The notes under the pieces were generated by a model. It was not told the DNA's origin and searched no databases. It worked only from the letters and a program-made list of their open reading frames with translations. From NCBI GenBank assembly GCA_030272155.1, contig CP126193.1:1984001-2048000 (forward strand): a stretch of DNA of 64,000 nt, in the 5' to 3' direction. This document shows, piece by piece, positions 35,673 through 46,403 of this stretch. The DNA is from Tetradesmus obliquus (taxonomy: Eukaryota; Chlorophyta; Chlorophyceae; Sphaeropleales; Scenedesmaceae). Each line of letters opens with the position of its first letter. The first letter of the stretch is position 1. The translations under genes were made by a program, and so were the position numbers.

Positions 35673-38151
35673 CTAGCTCGCTGCCAGCACCGCCTGCGTG
35701 AAGCGCCAGGACAGGCTCCACACTGGCTGGCACAGCTCCACAGGCACCACGCCCTGCTTGTTGCGGGCCTCCCTGTCTGCGCCTGCCGCCAGCAGCGCAC
35801 GCACCACCTCCACGTGGCCACGCATCGCTGCCCAGTGCAGCGCGGTGTTGTCGCCCTGCGCCATGGGAGGGACAGCAGATATGGCAGCAGCTTGAGAGGA
35901 CCAAAGGTTTTTATGGTTTGGACGCTGATGCGCGACGAGTGCGGCAAGTATACAGCACTGCACTTTGCAATGCGCAAGGGCGGACAGGAGGGTCACCACT
36001 GCCCAGTGCAGCGCGGTGTTGCCGCCCTGCGCAACAAGAGGCATGTGAGTAAGGCTATGTCGCATTGTGGGTGTGGTTGTGGTGGGGAGGGACAGCAGAT
36101 ATGGCAGCAGCTTGAGAGGACGCATATATTTTGGTTTGGACGCTGATGCGCGACGAGTGCGGCAAACATACAGCACTGCACTTTGCAACGCGCAAGGGCG
36201 GACAGGAGGTTCATCGCTGCCCATTGCAGCGTGGTGTTGTCGCCCTGCCTGCGCCACATGCAGGAAATTGATTCGAAGGCAGCAGACTAGAGAGGAACCT
36301 TTTGTGATTTTGGGTTGGGTTGTTGCTGCGGATACACAGCTGAAAACATGGAGATTGCAGAGTTTTTAAGCATTCTGTGTGCTGCACAGGTCTCAGAACA
36401 GTATGGCCTGCTACCACATGCACAGCTCACACCAAGTCATGTTGGAATGGCCATTGCGCAGGAACACGCCAGCCACACGCCAGCCACTAGCTCACCAGGT
36501 CCTTTGCGTGGACGCTTGCGCCTGACTGCAGCAGGTGCTCCACGACGGCCAGATGGCCATTGTGTGCTGCGCGGATGAGTGGTGTCTCTTGCATCTGCAG
36601 CAACAGCGGTCCGCCTCACGCTGATTTTGTCAGACAGGTGTGGCAGCGCTATGGGCTACCGCCCCAGCATGTGGCCCTGGGTTGTGGCTGTGATAGGGAC
36701 TGAATCAGTTTGCTGCTGGCAGTACTGTGTCGCGCATCAGTGACATGCGGCAATTCATCAGCACAGAAAGCACGTGCAGAAGTGCAACCACATGCATGTC
36801 AGGCGGCTGATGGCCTGTGCTTGCTGCACAACAGCGAAGGGCAACGCATGTGCTGCACAGCACAGCACAGCACAGCACGCACCACGTTGCGCTGCTCAAT
36901 GGCAGCGCCCTCCTCCAGCAGCAGCTTCACACATGTCAGGTGCCCTGCGCAGAGCACATTAAAGCCGCCAGAAGCAATAGCAGGCAGCAGCACATGGCAA
37001 CACCAGCTGCAGTGGTTAATTTTGGAATCGGCCATTTAGGCGACAGATGCTGAGCTGCCTGCAGCCGCCGCATTGCATGTGCTTGGCAGCGCGGGACAGC
37101 ACTTCGTCGGCATACAAAGCAGTGTGCTTGGCAAGCCTGCCCAGTGTGACAGCTGTTACCTGCAAGGTGGCACTGCCAGTGCCTTGACTCATTCGACACA
37201 CATCCAGCAGCCACATATCTGTGTATGCTACTACTCCTTGCTTCAACGTCACTGAGCATGGTGCTGCTGCTGCCGAGTGCTGCCACTGCTTGCACACACT
37301 GTGCTTTCTGCGGCTGCTGGCTCCTGCACCTGCAGCAGCAGCAGTAGGGTCAGCGCACTCACCTCCACCCGCAGCCAGCACCATGGGAGGGTCACCGCAG
37401 TGGTCGGACTCGTTCAAGGTGCAGCCCTGCAGCCAGCAGCGCCAGCAGCACTCCGCATGTCAGCGAATTGCGAATTTGCAGTGACTGGATGAGCAGACCC
37501 TGTGCTGCCAATGCGAGGCTGTGCAGACAGCTGCTGGGTGCTGACTGTTGCATTTGCTGCTGCAGCGTCCTAGTGAAGCTTTTGTCAGTGCACGGTCCCA
37601 GTCATAAGTTGAGCCGTTGCATCTGTGATGCCCAGCCTGGCAGTGCTGGTTTGGCCGACACAATGTCAGCCGCTGCATAAAATTTCTTGCGGGCTCGCTG
37701 TAAAACCCTGTGCCATGCCAGGTGTCTCTGCCGCACTGTGCGGTGGTGTGGCAGGATAACTCTTGTCAGCATCACCAATATATGCCCAGCATGCTTTGCA
37801 GGCTAACATGTTGATGGCTTGAGTTGCTATACACAGTACTACTGGTAGTGCAAGTAATGTCGATGCAGGCTTGACAGCACCGCACACTGATGCATCGCTT
37901 GCAGTGAGCTTGCTTGGATGGGCTCACCTCCATGATGTGCTCTTTCACCCAGTCATACATGCCATCGCAGCAGTCCCTCCATATGTTGGATTTCTCAGGA
38001 ATGAACTTGCCAGTCTGTGAAGCAGCAGGCAGCAGCAAGCTCAGCCTGTTGGGTATGCCCAGCCAACGCTGCAAGCATCCCGTGCATAAACAGAAGCACC
38101 AACATCATATAACAAAATATCATAGGTGCTCACGATGAGGTCGAAAGGCAT
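35673..38151 (-). CDS. Ankyrin-repeat protein (about 169 aa, 6 exons)
   Basis: Minus-strand exons 38151-38134, 38014-37928, 37426-37363, 36944-36886 (or 36883), 36594-36496 and 35855-35673 join in frame. After MPFDLI, a non-ankyrin head runs TGKFIPEKSNIWRDCCDGMY and DWVKEHIME. About three and a half ankyrin repeats follow: DHCGDPPMVLAAGGGHLTCV, KLLLEEGAAIEQRN; ETPLIRAAHNGHLAVVEHLL, QSGASVHAKDL; and DNTALHWAAMRGHVEVVRAL, LAAGADREARNKQG. A short capping helix closes the protein. Exon borders fall within or between repeats. Ankyrin repeats bind other proteins; the partner and location are unknown, and no targeting signal is evident. The donor after exon 4 is ambiguous by one codon. The exon 6 acceptor edge is present in three copies. 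Confidence 0.83.
35820..36260 (-). repeat. Three-copy duplication spanning ankyrin exon 6 acceptor
   Basis: catcgctgcccagtgcagcg then cggtgttgtcgcc|ctgcg (exon start plus acceptor) occurs at about 35822-35860 (used), 35997-36031 and 36212-36250. Intron text starting agggacagcagatatggcag and running to gcgcaagggcggacaggagg is repeated at 35870-35990 and 36090-36210. Acceptor-equivalent positions are 35855, 36026 and 36244. Confidence 0.88.
36857..36880. repeat. (AGCAC)n pentanucleotide repeat in ankyrin intron 4
   Basis: About five units directly follow the exon 4 donor on the gene strand. Confidence 0.85.
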
Positions 38152-41100
38152 GGTCGGTTTCCAGTTGCTGCTGCGCTGGTGCCCTGCTGCTGCGCTTGTG
38201 TTGGCGCGCTTCTGATGTCGTGCAGAAGTTGGAACACGCAAGGTGATTGAAGCTTGCAATCAATCAACTGTAGATCCTATGCTGCTTCTTAAGCGGGGAC
38301 GTGGTGCAGTTTGATCAGTCGAGGCAAGTCGGATGACCGTGTCGACCTGGTTGCGGTTTGAAGTGCAGCGACCTGCCACAGGCTGGATGCAGAACTGCTT
38401 TTACACTGTTTCCATTGAATAAAGATAACTTCTATGTTTTATCAGAAACGTGACAACAACCTTGATCACAAAATCACCGTGCGCAGCGGCAGCTGCCAGT
38501 CAACTGTCTGCTGCCACGCGTGGCACTTGCTCCCACTCAGGTTCAGCTAAAGCTGTTATTTAGCAGTGAAAGGTCTCTGAACATGCCAAATAAACACCTG
38601 TCGCCCCATGTTGGTGGCTGTGCTGCTGCTGTCGCAGCCAGGCACGATGCTGCTAAGATTGCTGCCGCAGCAGAGTCTGCTTCAGAGCAGGTACAGCTGT
38701 ACCATCAGCAAACTGCCGAGTTTGCCTGCGGGACAGCATTGCGTAGTGGACTGCACGGTGCATGCACCTACTGTAGTCATGAACTGGCTGCTGCTGCCTA
38801 CACGCAGCCATCACACAGTTGTAGGTTCTCACGCAGGGTTACAGTATAACATGGTCAGGGCAGCGACACTTGTTGCATGCACACCTGGCCCCACGACCTG
38901 ACAGTCAGCACAGCAGTAATAAATTCGTACAACAGCATTTGCAACAACACCTGGCATCCAGGTCGTGACTGCAACCTCAGCCGGCCAGGGCCGCTGGACT
39001 GATCAGCCTCATGAGGCTGCAAAACTGGCAAAAAAGCCTACAGCGTCCATACTCCAGCAGCATAAATCTGCTGCTTGGCTCGATGAAGACACACAAATGT
39101 GGTTGCCGCAAATGTTCAAGACCTTGCTTTTCAACCTCAGCTGCCAACCACAACTGTGTTGTTGAGGCAGACGTATAAGCAGACCTGCTACACAAGTCAT
39201 GTCAGCTGTCAGACTGTGTGTATCAAGTGCACAAGCATCGACTGCAGACCCGCTCTGCTGCAGATGACCTCACAGCAGCCAACATGCTGCTCTGAATCTT
39301 TAGCTCACATGGCAAGTGACGCCGCAGTAGCAGAACCCTGTTGCAGGGTCAGAAGACAGCATGCTGCACGGCAGCAGACCAAGACACATGTTTCTGACGC
39401 AGCTAGCTTGCACACCACACGACCGTTGGTTGCATCTGTCAACTCAAAGCAGCTCTTACTTGACCGCTGTTACCAATAACTGGTGCACGGCTGTTGCTTC
39501 TAACAGCATGGTAATCAGGTAGTACTATGTTCAAGACCCAATTCCAGGATTGGTCATTCACAACAGGCAGCCACAGTACTCAACAGCTGTTGTGACAATC
39601 AATGTATGTAGCTCTACATCTAAATGTCCCTACACGATTAGTAAGGGCATACTAGGAACTGTGCATTCAGAAGAACACTACACTAGCTGAAGTGGATGCA
39701 ACAAGCAGGGCGCATCCAAATAGAGGCAGCTGTAGCTGGGTGCCACTGCAGACCAGCCACACAGATTGGTGCCTCATCAGCATACAGTAGCGCTGAGTTT
39801 GTGCCGCATTGTGCTCTTTTCTGGCGCCTGCTGCAAGTACTCATTCAGCATGTACTCAATCACCATGCAATTGGTGTCTTGTCAACACGAGCTCGCAAAC
39901 ACAGATGCAGCAGCACTGCTCCGACCGCTGGATGTTGTGTTGCTACGCATGTCGCTGCCACCAGAGCAGGGCCGGCCCTGCTGCGGCAGCATCCAGCCGG
40001 GAATGAACCACAGCAAAGAAGCCCGCAACCGAGACAAGATACGACAGTCAATCAGCCAATCCAAGCTCCAACACTGAGCTTCAGCAAGCGTCCAGGGGCT
40101 CACTGCTGCTGCTAGTAGTTACTACTGCCTGTAGACAGCTGCTGCATTCCCGGTGCAGGCACTCATTGACAAAACAGATGCTCACATGTAGCACGCGCCT
40201 CCAGGCCCGGCAGATGCAGAAAAGCTGCAACCATGTGTATAGGGGGCTGGCTGCTTGCTGCATACTCCACCAGTGCATACAGCATTAACAGTCCTCGAGC
40301 ATAACACTGGACAGGCATCTTCAAGAGTGCAGTACCTGCGGCCGTCTTTACTGCCATGCTAGTCACACAACACTGTTGCACGCGTCAGCCGGCTAGCGCA
40401 GGCCCTCGCGCTGCTGAGCAAAGCAGCAGTCACAAAGTCAAGCCGCAACGCTTAGATGGCTCATGCGCGCTTCCCCAACAGATCGCATCTGCAACACTTT
40501 CCACCAAGCGCAGAATGGGCAGCGCATGGGTGGCATCTCTGACAGGTGCGGTCCAAGTGAAGTATCGCTGGCTGAAGCTTTTCCACAGCCAAAGCCACAC
40601 TCCAGAACATGCACCCCGGCACAACAAAGCCGTGGTTGCAGCACCTCAAATGATGACCTAGACAATTCCCAGGTACATACATTGCAGCCACATCCACCCC
40701 AAGACCAGTCGATACGTGGCTGCTGTGGCGGAACCTTGCACTCGTTTGATCCAACACTGCTGCAGCACACGGCCTGGCACACACAGTGCACATGACCTGT
40801 AGTGCTTCCAGACCCATGAACCCTCGAAATGTCCAGCCCCCTTGCAGCCACAACCGTCCTGGGCAGAGGCAGGCCGCTGTGTCAAAATCCAAACCGGGGG
40901 TATGCAATGCATGCAGGAAAGCCGCAACAGCGACCTGTGCTGCATTGTCAACACAGGCCCTGACAGGGCAGCAGATGCACGGTAGTTTCAGCATGTTGCT
41001 GTGCACTACGCAAGCGGCCAAAGGCTGTTGGCACCAAGGAGCAGTACTATCTGCTTGTTCTTGTCCACAGATGCACAGGGCTGATGATGCTCCTGCTGGA

Positions 41101-42746
41101 TTTCAAGGCATGATGACGACCATGTTGGCTCTGACTGCTGCAAAAAACATGCACCACAACAGGCACCACCCATCCCAGAGCCCACCTCTTTTTGGTTAAC
41201 ATCCAGGCGGTTGCATTGCGCAGCCTTGCACACATACAGCCAACACATGGGTGCAGCCGGCACACTGGCACTGCAACATACAAGCAGCACAGTGACTGCC
41301 TGCAGGCAAGCGTGTGTGCAGCATCTACTGAAAAACACAAACATGCCCCGTCACCCGTCCGTGCAGTCAGCACACCTATACTTTGTCGGAAAGGCCCTGC
41401 CCTGCGTCCCTGTCATAGGTCCCTGTTGCTGCCCTGATGCATTCGGATGGGCACATGCATGATTGCCAGCACCTGCGGAGCAGCATGGCACACTGACACA
41501 CTGCTTCTGCTGCACACTGCTTCTGCTGCATACTGCTTTTGCAGGCACCTAAATCTGCGGAGCAGCTGGCAGCGCAACACATTTCCCAACTGCAAGCACT
41601 CCGTCCAAGCACACGCACATCCCAAAAAGATAGCACATATATACTTTGCCCGAGTCCTGGGCTCTGCAAGCAAAGCAGGGACTGTCATGCTACTACATCA
41701 CAAAAGCAGCGCTGCTTCTGCCCCTAGAGGCAGAGGCCGTCTTCAGGTCATTCGCAGCAGAATCAACAAGTTCTCTAATTAGCGATCAAAGCCCACGCTA
41801 GAGGTGCATCAACCCTTGAACAAAGGGCAAGTAGGGACGCCAGTCCATTAAACTAGTAGTACTGGCTGGTGTCTCATGCAGTAAGAAGGTACTTCTCTTC
41901 ATGTAGTGAATTGGTGCTTTTCTAGCCAGCTCTTTGACCCACAACAGCATGCCAAGTCAACCACTGCTGCACACACCACAGTCATGGGCAGTGATTGTCT
42001 TCCACATGCAGGCATACTCACTTTTTCTCCTATGCAGCTCGAGCATGACATTATCAGTAGCAGCTCGGGGTGCGCTGCAGAATGCACCATACCAGGACAT
42101 GGCATGCAGTGTCAGGGGCCCCAAGAATAAATGATGGGTAATGCTGTGCTTTGCCATGGCTATCCAAAGCAGGCGGTGTGGTTGCGCCGGCTGCTCACCG
42201 TGCAGCCAGCAGCTGTTGCTGCAGCCGTGAAAGTGAACGCATGCATCGCACAGTACTGCTACATAGTATGAAGACACCAGTGCTTCTGTTTCAGGATTCT
42301 TAACACCACAGCACAGTCCTGTAACTCCACAGCTGCAGCCTACCTCTGCCACTGCTGCAGAGGACACACGCCACGGGCATACTCAACAGCAACAATGCAT
42401 TTCTAACACAATGCGTATGCAGCTTTCATCGCTGCGTTAAGACTGCGGCTCAAACTGCAGGCGGTTGCGAAGAGCCTGCAGCGACAGCACTTCTCAATAC
42501 TAGGTGGCACTTCTATAGCTGATGCTTCATACCAGCACCAACTCAGCACATGCCAGCCTGGCTTGTGCCATCGCATTGGTGCGCTGTCCACCACAACGTT
42601 CAATGCAGTGCAATTTCCAGGGCCTTGACTCAATGCATACTTGAAACTCAGATCCAACACAGCGATCACTCCAACCAGCACCGCATTGCGCGCAACAACA
42701 GACGCTGACCGCGCATACATGATGTCCATCTTCGCAAGCACAGGAA
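38152..42746. other. Long CA-rich region without recognisable genes
   Basis: The + strand is visibly C/A-rich from about 38850 to 42700, like 8.2-11.2 kb. It lies 3' of the minus-strand zinc-finger gene. The nearest TTACA (TGTAA on the minus strand) I noticed is at 38839-38843. The region may be an unusually long 3' UTR, an unannotated non-coding transcript or plain intergenic DNA. Many open frames reach 60-190 codons on both strands, all without family patterns. The ankyrin promoter must lie in the left few hundred bases. Confidence 0.4.
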
Positions 42747-44085
42747 TCAGTAGAGCTGCTGCCAGGTTGTGCTGGGGCCTGCAGGCGCAGGCCGTGTGGT
42801 GAGTAGCACCTGCGGCACAGCAGCACCCGCCTGCAGTGGCATGCTGTCAAGCACCGCCAGCTGTCCTGCTGCTGCTGCTGCTGCTGTCATAGCTGCCGGG
42901 GCCATTAAGGAAGCCCCCAGCCCTGCAGGGCAACTGCTGCTGGCAGCATCCAAGCAGATGACAGTGCTGAAGCCTGAGTTTGGCAGCAGCTGGTGCAGCA
43001 GCAGCTGCTGCTGCTGCTGCTGCTGCGCTGAAATGAGCGGCAGCGCAGCAGTGCAGCTGTCGGCTGGGACCAGCATGCGCTGCAGCTGCAGATTGCTGCC
43101 AGGTGCAGCTGTTGCAAAGCCAGCTGCTGCACTGCTGCAGCTGCCGTTCCAGCTGGCAGTTGTGCCATCAGCAGCAAGAACCAGTCCAGCATTGCTTGCT
43201 GCTGCTGCTGCTGCTGAGTATGGCAGCTTAGGCAGGAGGGTTAGCAACTGGCATTGGACAGGCTGTGTGCTTGCCGGCACACAGCTGGGCTCAGCCCACA
43301 CGTCATGCGCTGCTTGCTGCAGCACGTTGAGTTCACCCACCGCTGCCATAGCCACGGCCTGCAGGACAGCGACACACAGCAAGACATTCGCAGTGCAGCT
43401 GAGGATGTTGACTGTAAACTGTGAAAGCGTAAATAGGACGAATCGCTCTAGTAATGCAGGCATTAGTAATGCAGGCATTAGTAATGCAGGCTGCAGCACC
43501 GCCACAGCCAGGACATGCAAGGCACCATCAGCAGCACAGTGCAGGCCACATGACGGTAGGTGGTACTGTTCACCTCGGATGCAGGCAGCAGATGCAACGC
43601 AAAACCTTGATCTATTACGTCAACGTCTGCTTGCTGCTGCTGTTGCTGCTGCTGCTCACTCTTACCTCCAAGTGCTCTATGCGCCGCTGCAGCTCCTGCT
43701 GCTGCTGCTGCACCTGCTGCTGCTGCTGCTGCTGGAGCTGCTGCCATACAGCCACGCCACGCATCAAAGGGCTGCCACTGTGCACAGGCATGATCTGCAT
43801 TGGCGCAGCGTCAGCCACGCAGCCGGCCTCACATAGGCTGGAGCTCACGCTGCTGCTTGATGCAGCAAGTGCCGGGCTGCAAGCAGCCGCCAGCAGTGCA
43901 GCTGCAGGGTAGTGCGCTGCTGCTGGCACATGCACAGGTGCTGCGGCTGCTTCCTGCAGTGCAGCGTGTTGGCTAGCTGGATCTGAAGCCAGCAGCACGT
44001 GCCTGCCGCCCTGCAGCTGCATCAGGGGCTGTGGCAGCACCTGCATGCCTGTGCTGCATGTGGCTGTGCTGCCGAACGTACTGAC

Positions 44086-44127
<42 letters not shown>

Positions 44128-45145
44128 TGGGTTGCAGACGGTCATGGTGACAGGAGATGCCAGCCTGCAATTTGCGTGCAACATGGCGAGAAGGTGGTTA
44201 AAAAAGCACGCGTAAGCCAGTAATCAATCAGCGCAGCAGATATGATGCTTGCATGCCTGAAGCATCAAGCACTGCAGCTGCATATGGGCCGGCAGTACTG
44301 CTGCTGTAGCCAGCAACATTGCAGTGCAAGTGTCTGACGTTTTGTGTCCTTTCCGGCATGCTCAGCATACTGTACACAACAGCATCGCAAGAAGCTTGCA
44401 GTTGCCTGCGCCCTTCAGTCCAAGCTTTGGGGCGTGCTTAACAGCTTGCGGTATGTCTGCTAAACCGCCGCGTGCCAAAGCTGCCACAACAGCTTCACAG
44501 CAATGTGATGCGCGTCAGCGCCTGAGCCTACCTCAACTCGCTCAGGTTGTGTGCGAAGAAGCAGAATGAGCGCATGCAGTTGGCGCCGTCGTGGCACATC
44601 TTGGTCCTGAAGTTGGCGGGGTGCATGTGATACTCAAACACGTTGTGGCAATCTTTGCAGGCATCGCCTTTGGAGCAGGAGCCCTGCGCAAACCAGCAGG
44701 GCAGCCAACATAGCCTGAGCAGTGAGTGCGGCCAGCAGGGACTGCAGCAACACATTGTGCAGCAGCCAGCCGACTCAGTCGGCTGCAAGTTGCAGGACTG
44801 CTGGTATTTTCAAAGGACTGCTGGTATTTCCAGATATGGTGGGGCCCAAAAATGGTGTTCAAAGAGCCGTCTGAGCATCCTGCAAGCACATGCAGAGCCG
44901 GCACCGCTACCTGTGAGGGAGAGAAGCAGGCTGTACACCATCACCTTGTGCAGCATGTCGCAGCACATGACTGCTGCATACAGATGGGTGCGCAGGTCGC
45001 GCCGCCTTGCGCGCTCCCCTTTGTGCAGGAAGAAGCAGGCGGTCCAGTCGTGCTGCACTCTCTGCAGGGGCCGGAAGAGGTAGCAAACTGGCGTTGTCAG
45101 GGGCAGTCTGCTGCTCAATACACTAGATAATGTGGAGCTGTGCAT
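42747..45145 (-). CDS. CCCH tandem zinc finger protein of the plant RR-TZF type (487 aa, 4 exons)
   Basis: Minus-strand exons 45145-44945, 44683-44532, 44164-43666 and 43358-42747 join in phase. The Arg-rich zinc finger module is clear: HDWTACFFLHKGERARRRD, then CCDMLHKGSCSKGDACKDCH (C-x7-C-x5-C-x3-H), a linker EYHMHPANFRTK, and CHDGANCMRSFCFFAH (C-x5-C-x4-C-x3-H). This matches the RR-TZF family of plants and algae, cytoplasmic or nucleo-cytoplasmic regulators of mRNA decay and stress granules. The leading Cys expected just before HDWT in the Arg-rich first finger is not at its usual place; the nearest is C21. The remaining 370 residues are Gln/Ala/Ser-rich with poly-Gln, a likely coiled coil (QQQQQELQRRIEHLE) and no other domain. 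The start ATG is the first in the exon; an upstream exon is possible. Confidence 0.85.
43451..43492. repeat. 15-base repeat, three units, in zinc-finger gene intron 3
   Basis: AGTAATGCAGGCATT occurs almost perfectly three times in a row. Confidence 0.85.
44090..44122 (-). repeat. Coding CAG tract (poly-Gln) in the zinc-finger gene
   Basis: About eleven CTG units on the + strand encode poly-Gln in exon 3 on the minus strand. Confidence 0.9.
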
Positions 45146-46403
45146 GCCAACGACGTCGTACTGGAGCTCACGCCCAGCAACAGCTGCTTACCCTCGTACA
45201 AGGTGTGATCTTGAAACCAATTATCATTTCATCGGCACCTAGTCGCATCAAGGCGTTCTCTGATGCCATGCCCGCCTCGCCTGGTGCTCCCAAAGCAAAC
45301 GCTGCCTGCTGTATGAGGCAATTCAAGTCTAATTGCACTAATAGTTAGTCTTTCTGGGATAAACACATGAAATGCTCGTCATATGTCGTTGTGCTAAAGA
45401 CAGATATGTTTCAAAGCGCTTTCTGAATAGTTAGTATCAACGGATCAAAAACTTGAATGCCGCCCTGATCGTCACCTGTGACTCTGTGGGTGCATACAAC
45501 ACAAACAGAACGAATCCGGGCGGTCACACCATGCTGGTTACGAGGGAGCTTTTGAGCAACGCTGGTGATTGTGCCCTGCCAATTAAATCAATCAGTCGTG
45601 AAATAAATCGTGCATAGTACGGCGTTGATGGTGGACGGAGTTTTGCGAAAGCCTGAAGATGGTCGGCATGCGGGTGATGGTCTCGCACCCATTACGCATC
45701 CTTTTACAGCTGTTATTATGTTTAAAGTTCCTATCAGACCGCACGACGTTACTCTACCCGACCCTCGGAAGAAGGGCAGTGTGGGTGCACACTCATCTCC
45801 AAAGCGAAGGCTCTGCAAATACGTAGTTGAATGTTGGATTCAAATAAATAGTTAGATGTTGTTTCTTCTGTATACGACAGCTTGTAATGCGCACTGAAGC
45901 TGAACCAGTACCATGATTTGTGGCGATGACCCAGATGATAAGCGTGATCGAGGTTACTTTTGTTGGCGCCTCAACAGGCCGAAATATAAGCCAATCACTT
46001 AAGACAGTCCAATCACTCAAGCTACAGATTACTGCAGCTTCTTCCTCCATGCTGGCCATGGCCCGGTCAAAGGGCTGTTGACTCCGAGTCCTCATCACTG
46101 ATGCATGCGTGCCCAGCCTGCGCGCTGAGCAAGCTTGCTCCCAGAAAGTGTACACTAAGTACGGACTTTAATACCAAAAATACCAAAACTACTCGGACTG
46201 AGTCCGAGTAAGACCTGAATCCTGCGCTGGTTAGGAAGGTGCTGTGTGGCGCACATCCAATACCAGTACCAACCAACACAGCTTGGTACACATCCAGCCG
46301 GCCATGCACGCTGCCTGTTGTCACGGCAACTCCGCTGGTGCACAGCAGAGGGATGCGGCCTCCCCAGCGCATTCCATGATAATCAATTTGTGCTGTGATG
46401 CCT
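45146..46403. other. Intergenic region upstream of the zinc-finger gene
   Basis: It should contain the zinc-finger promoter and the 3' flank of the glutathione peroxidase gene. It is less GC- and triplet-rich than its surroundings. Minus frames at 45588-45818 and 45793-46155 are unrecognised. Confidence 0.5.

Noticed and set aside
40438-41021. Overlapping 137- and 186-codon minus frames
   Set aside because: Long frames are common in this CA-rich stretch in all phases. Residue content (many Cys, His, Trp) follows base composition and shows no motif.
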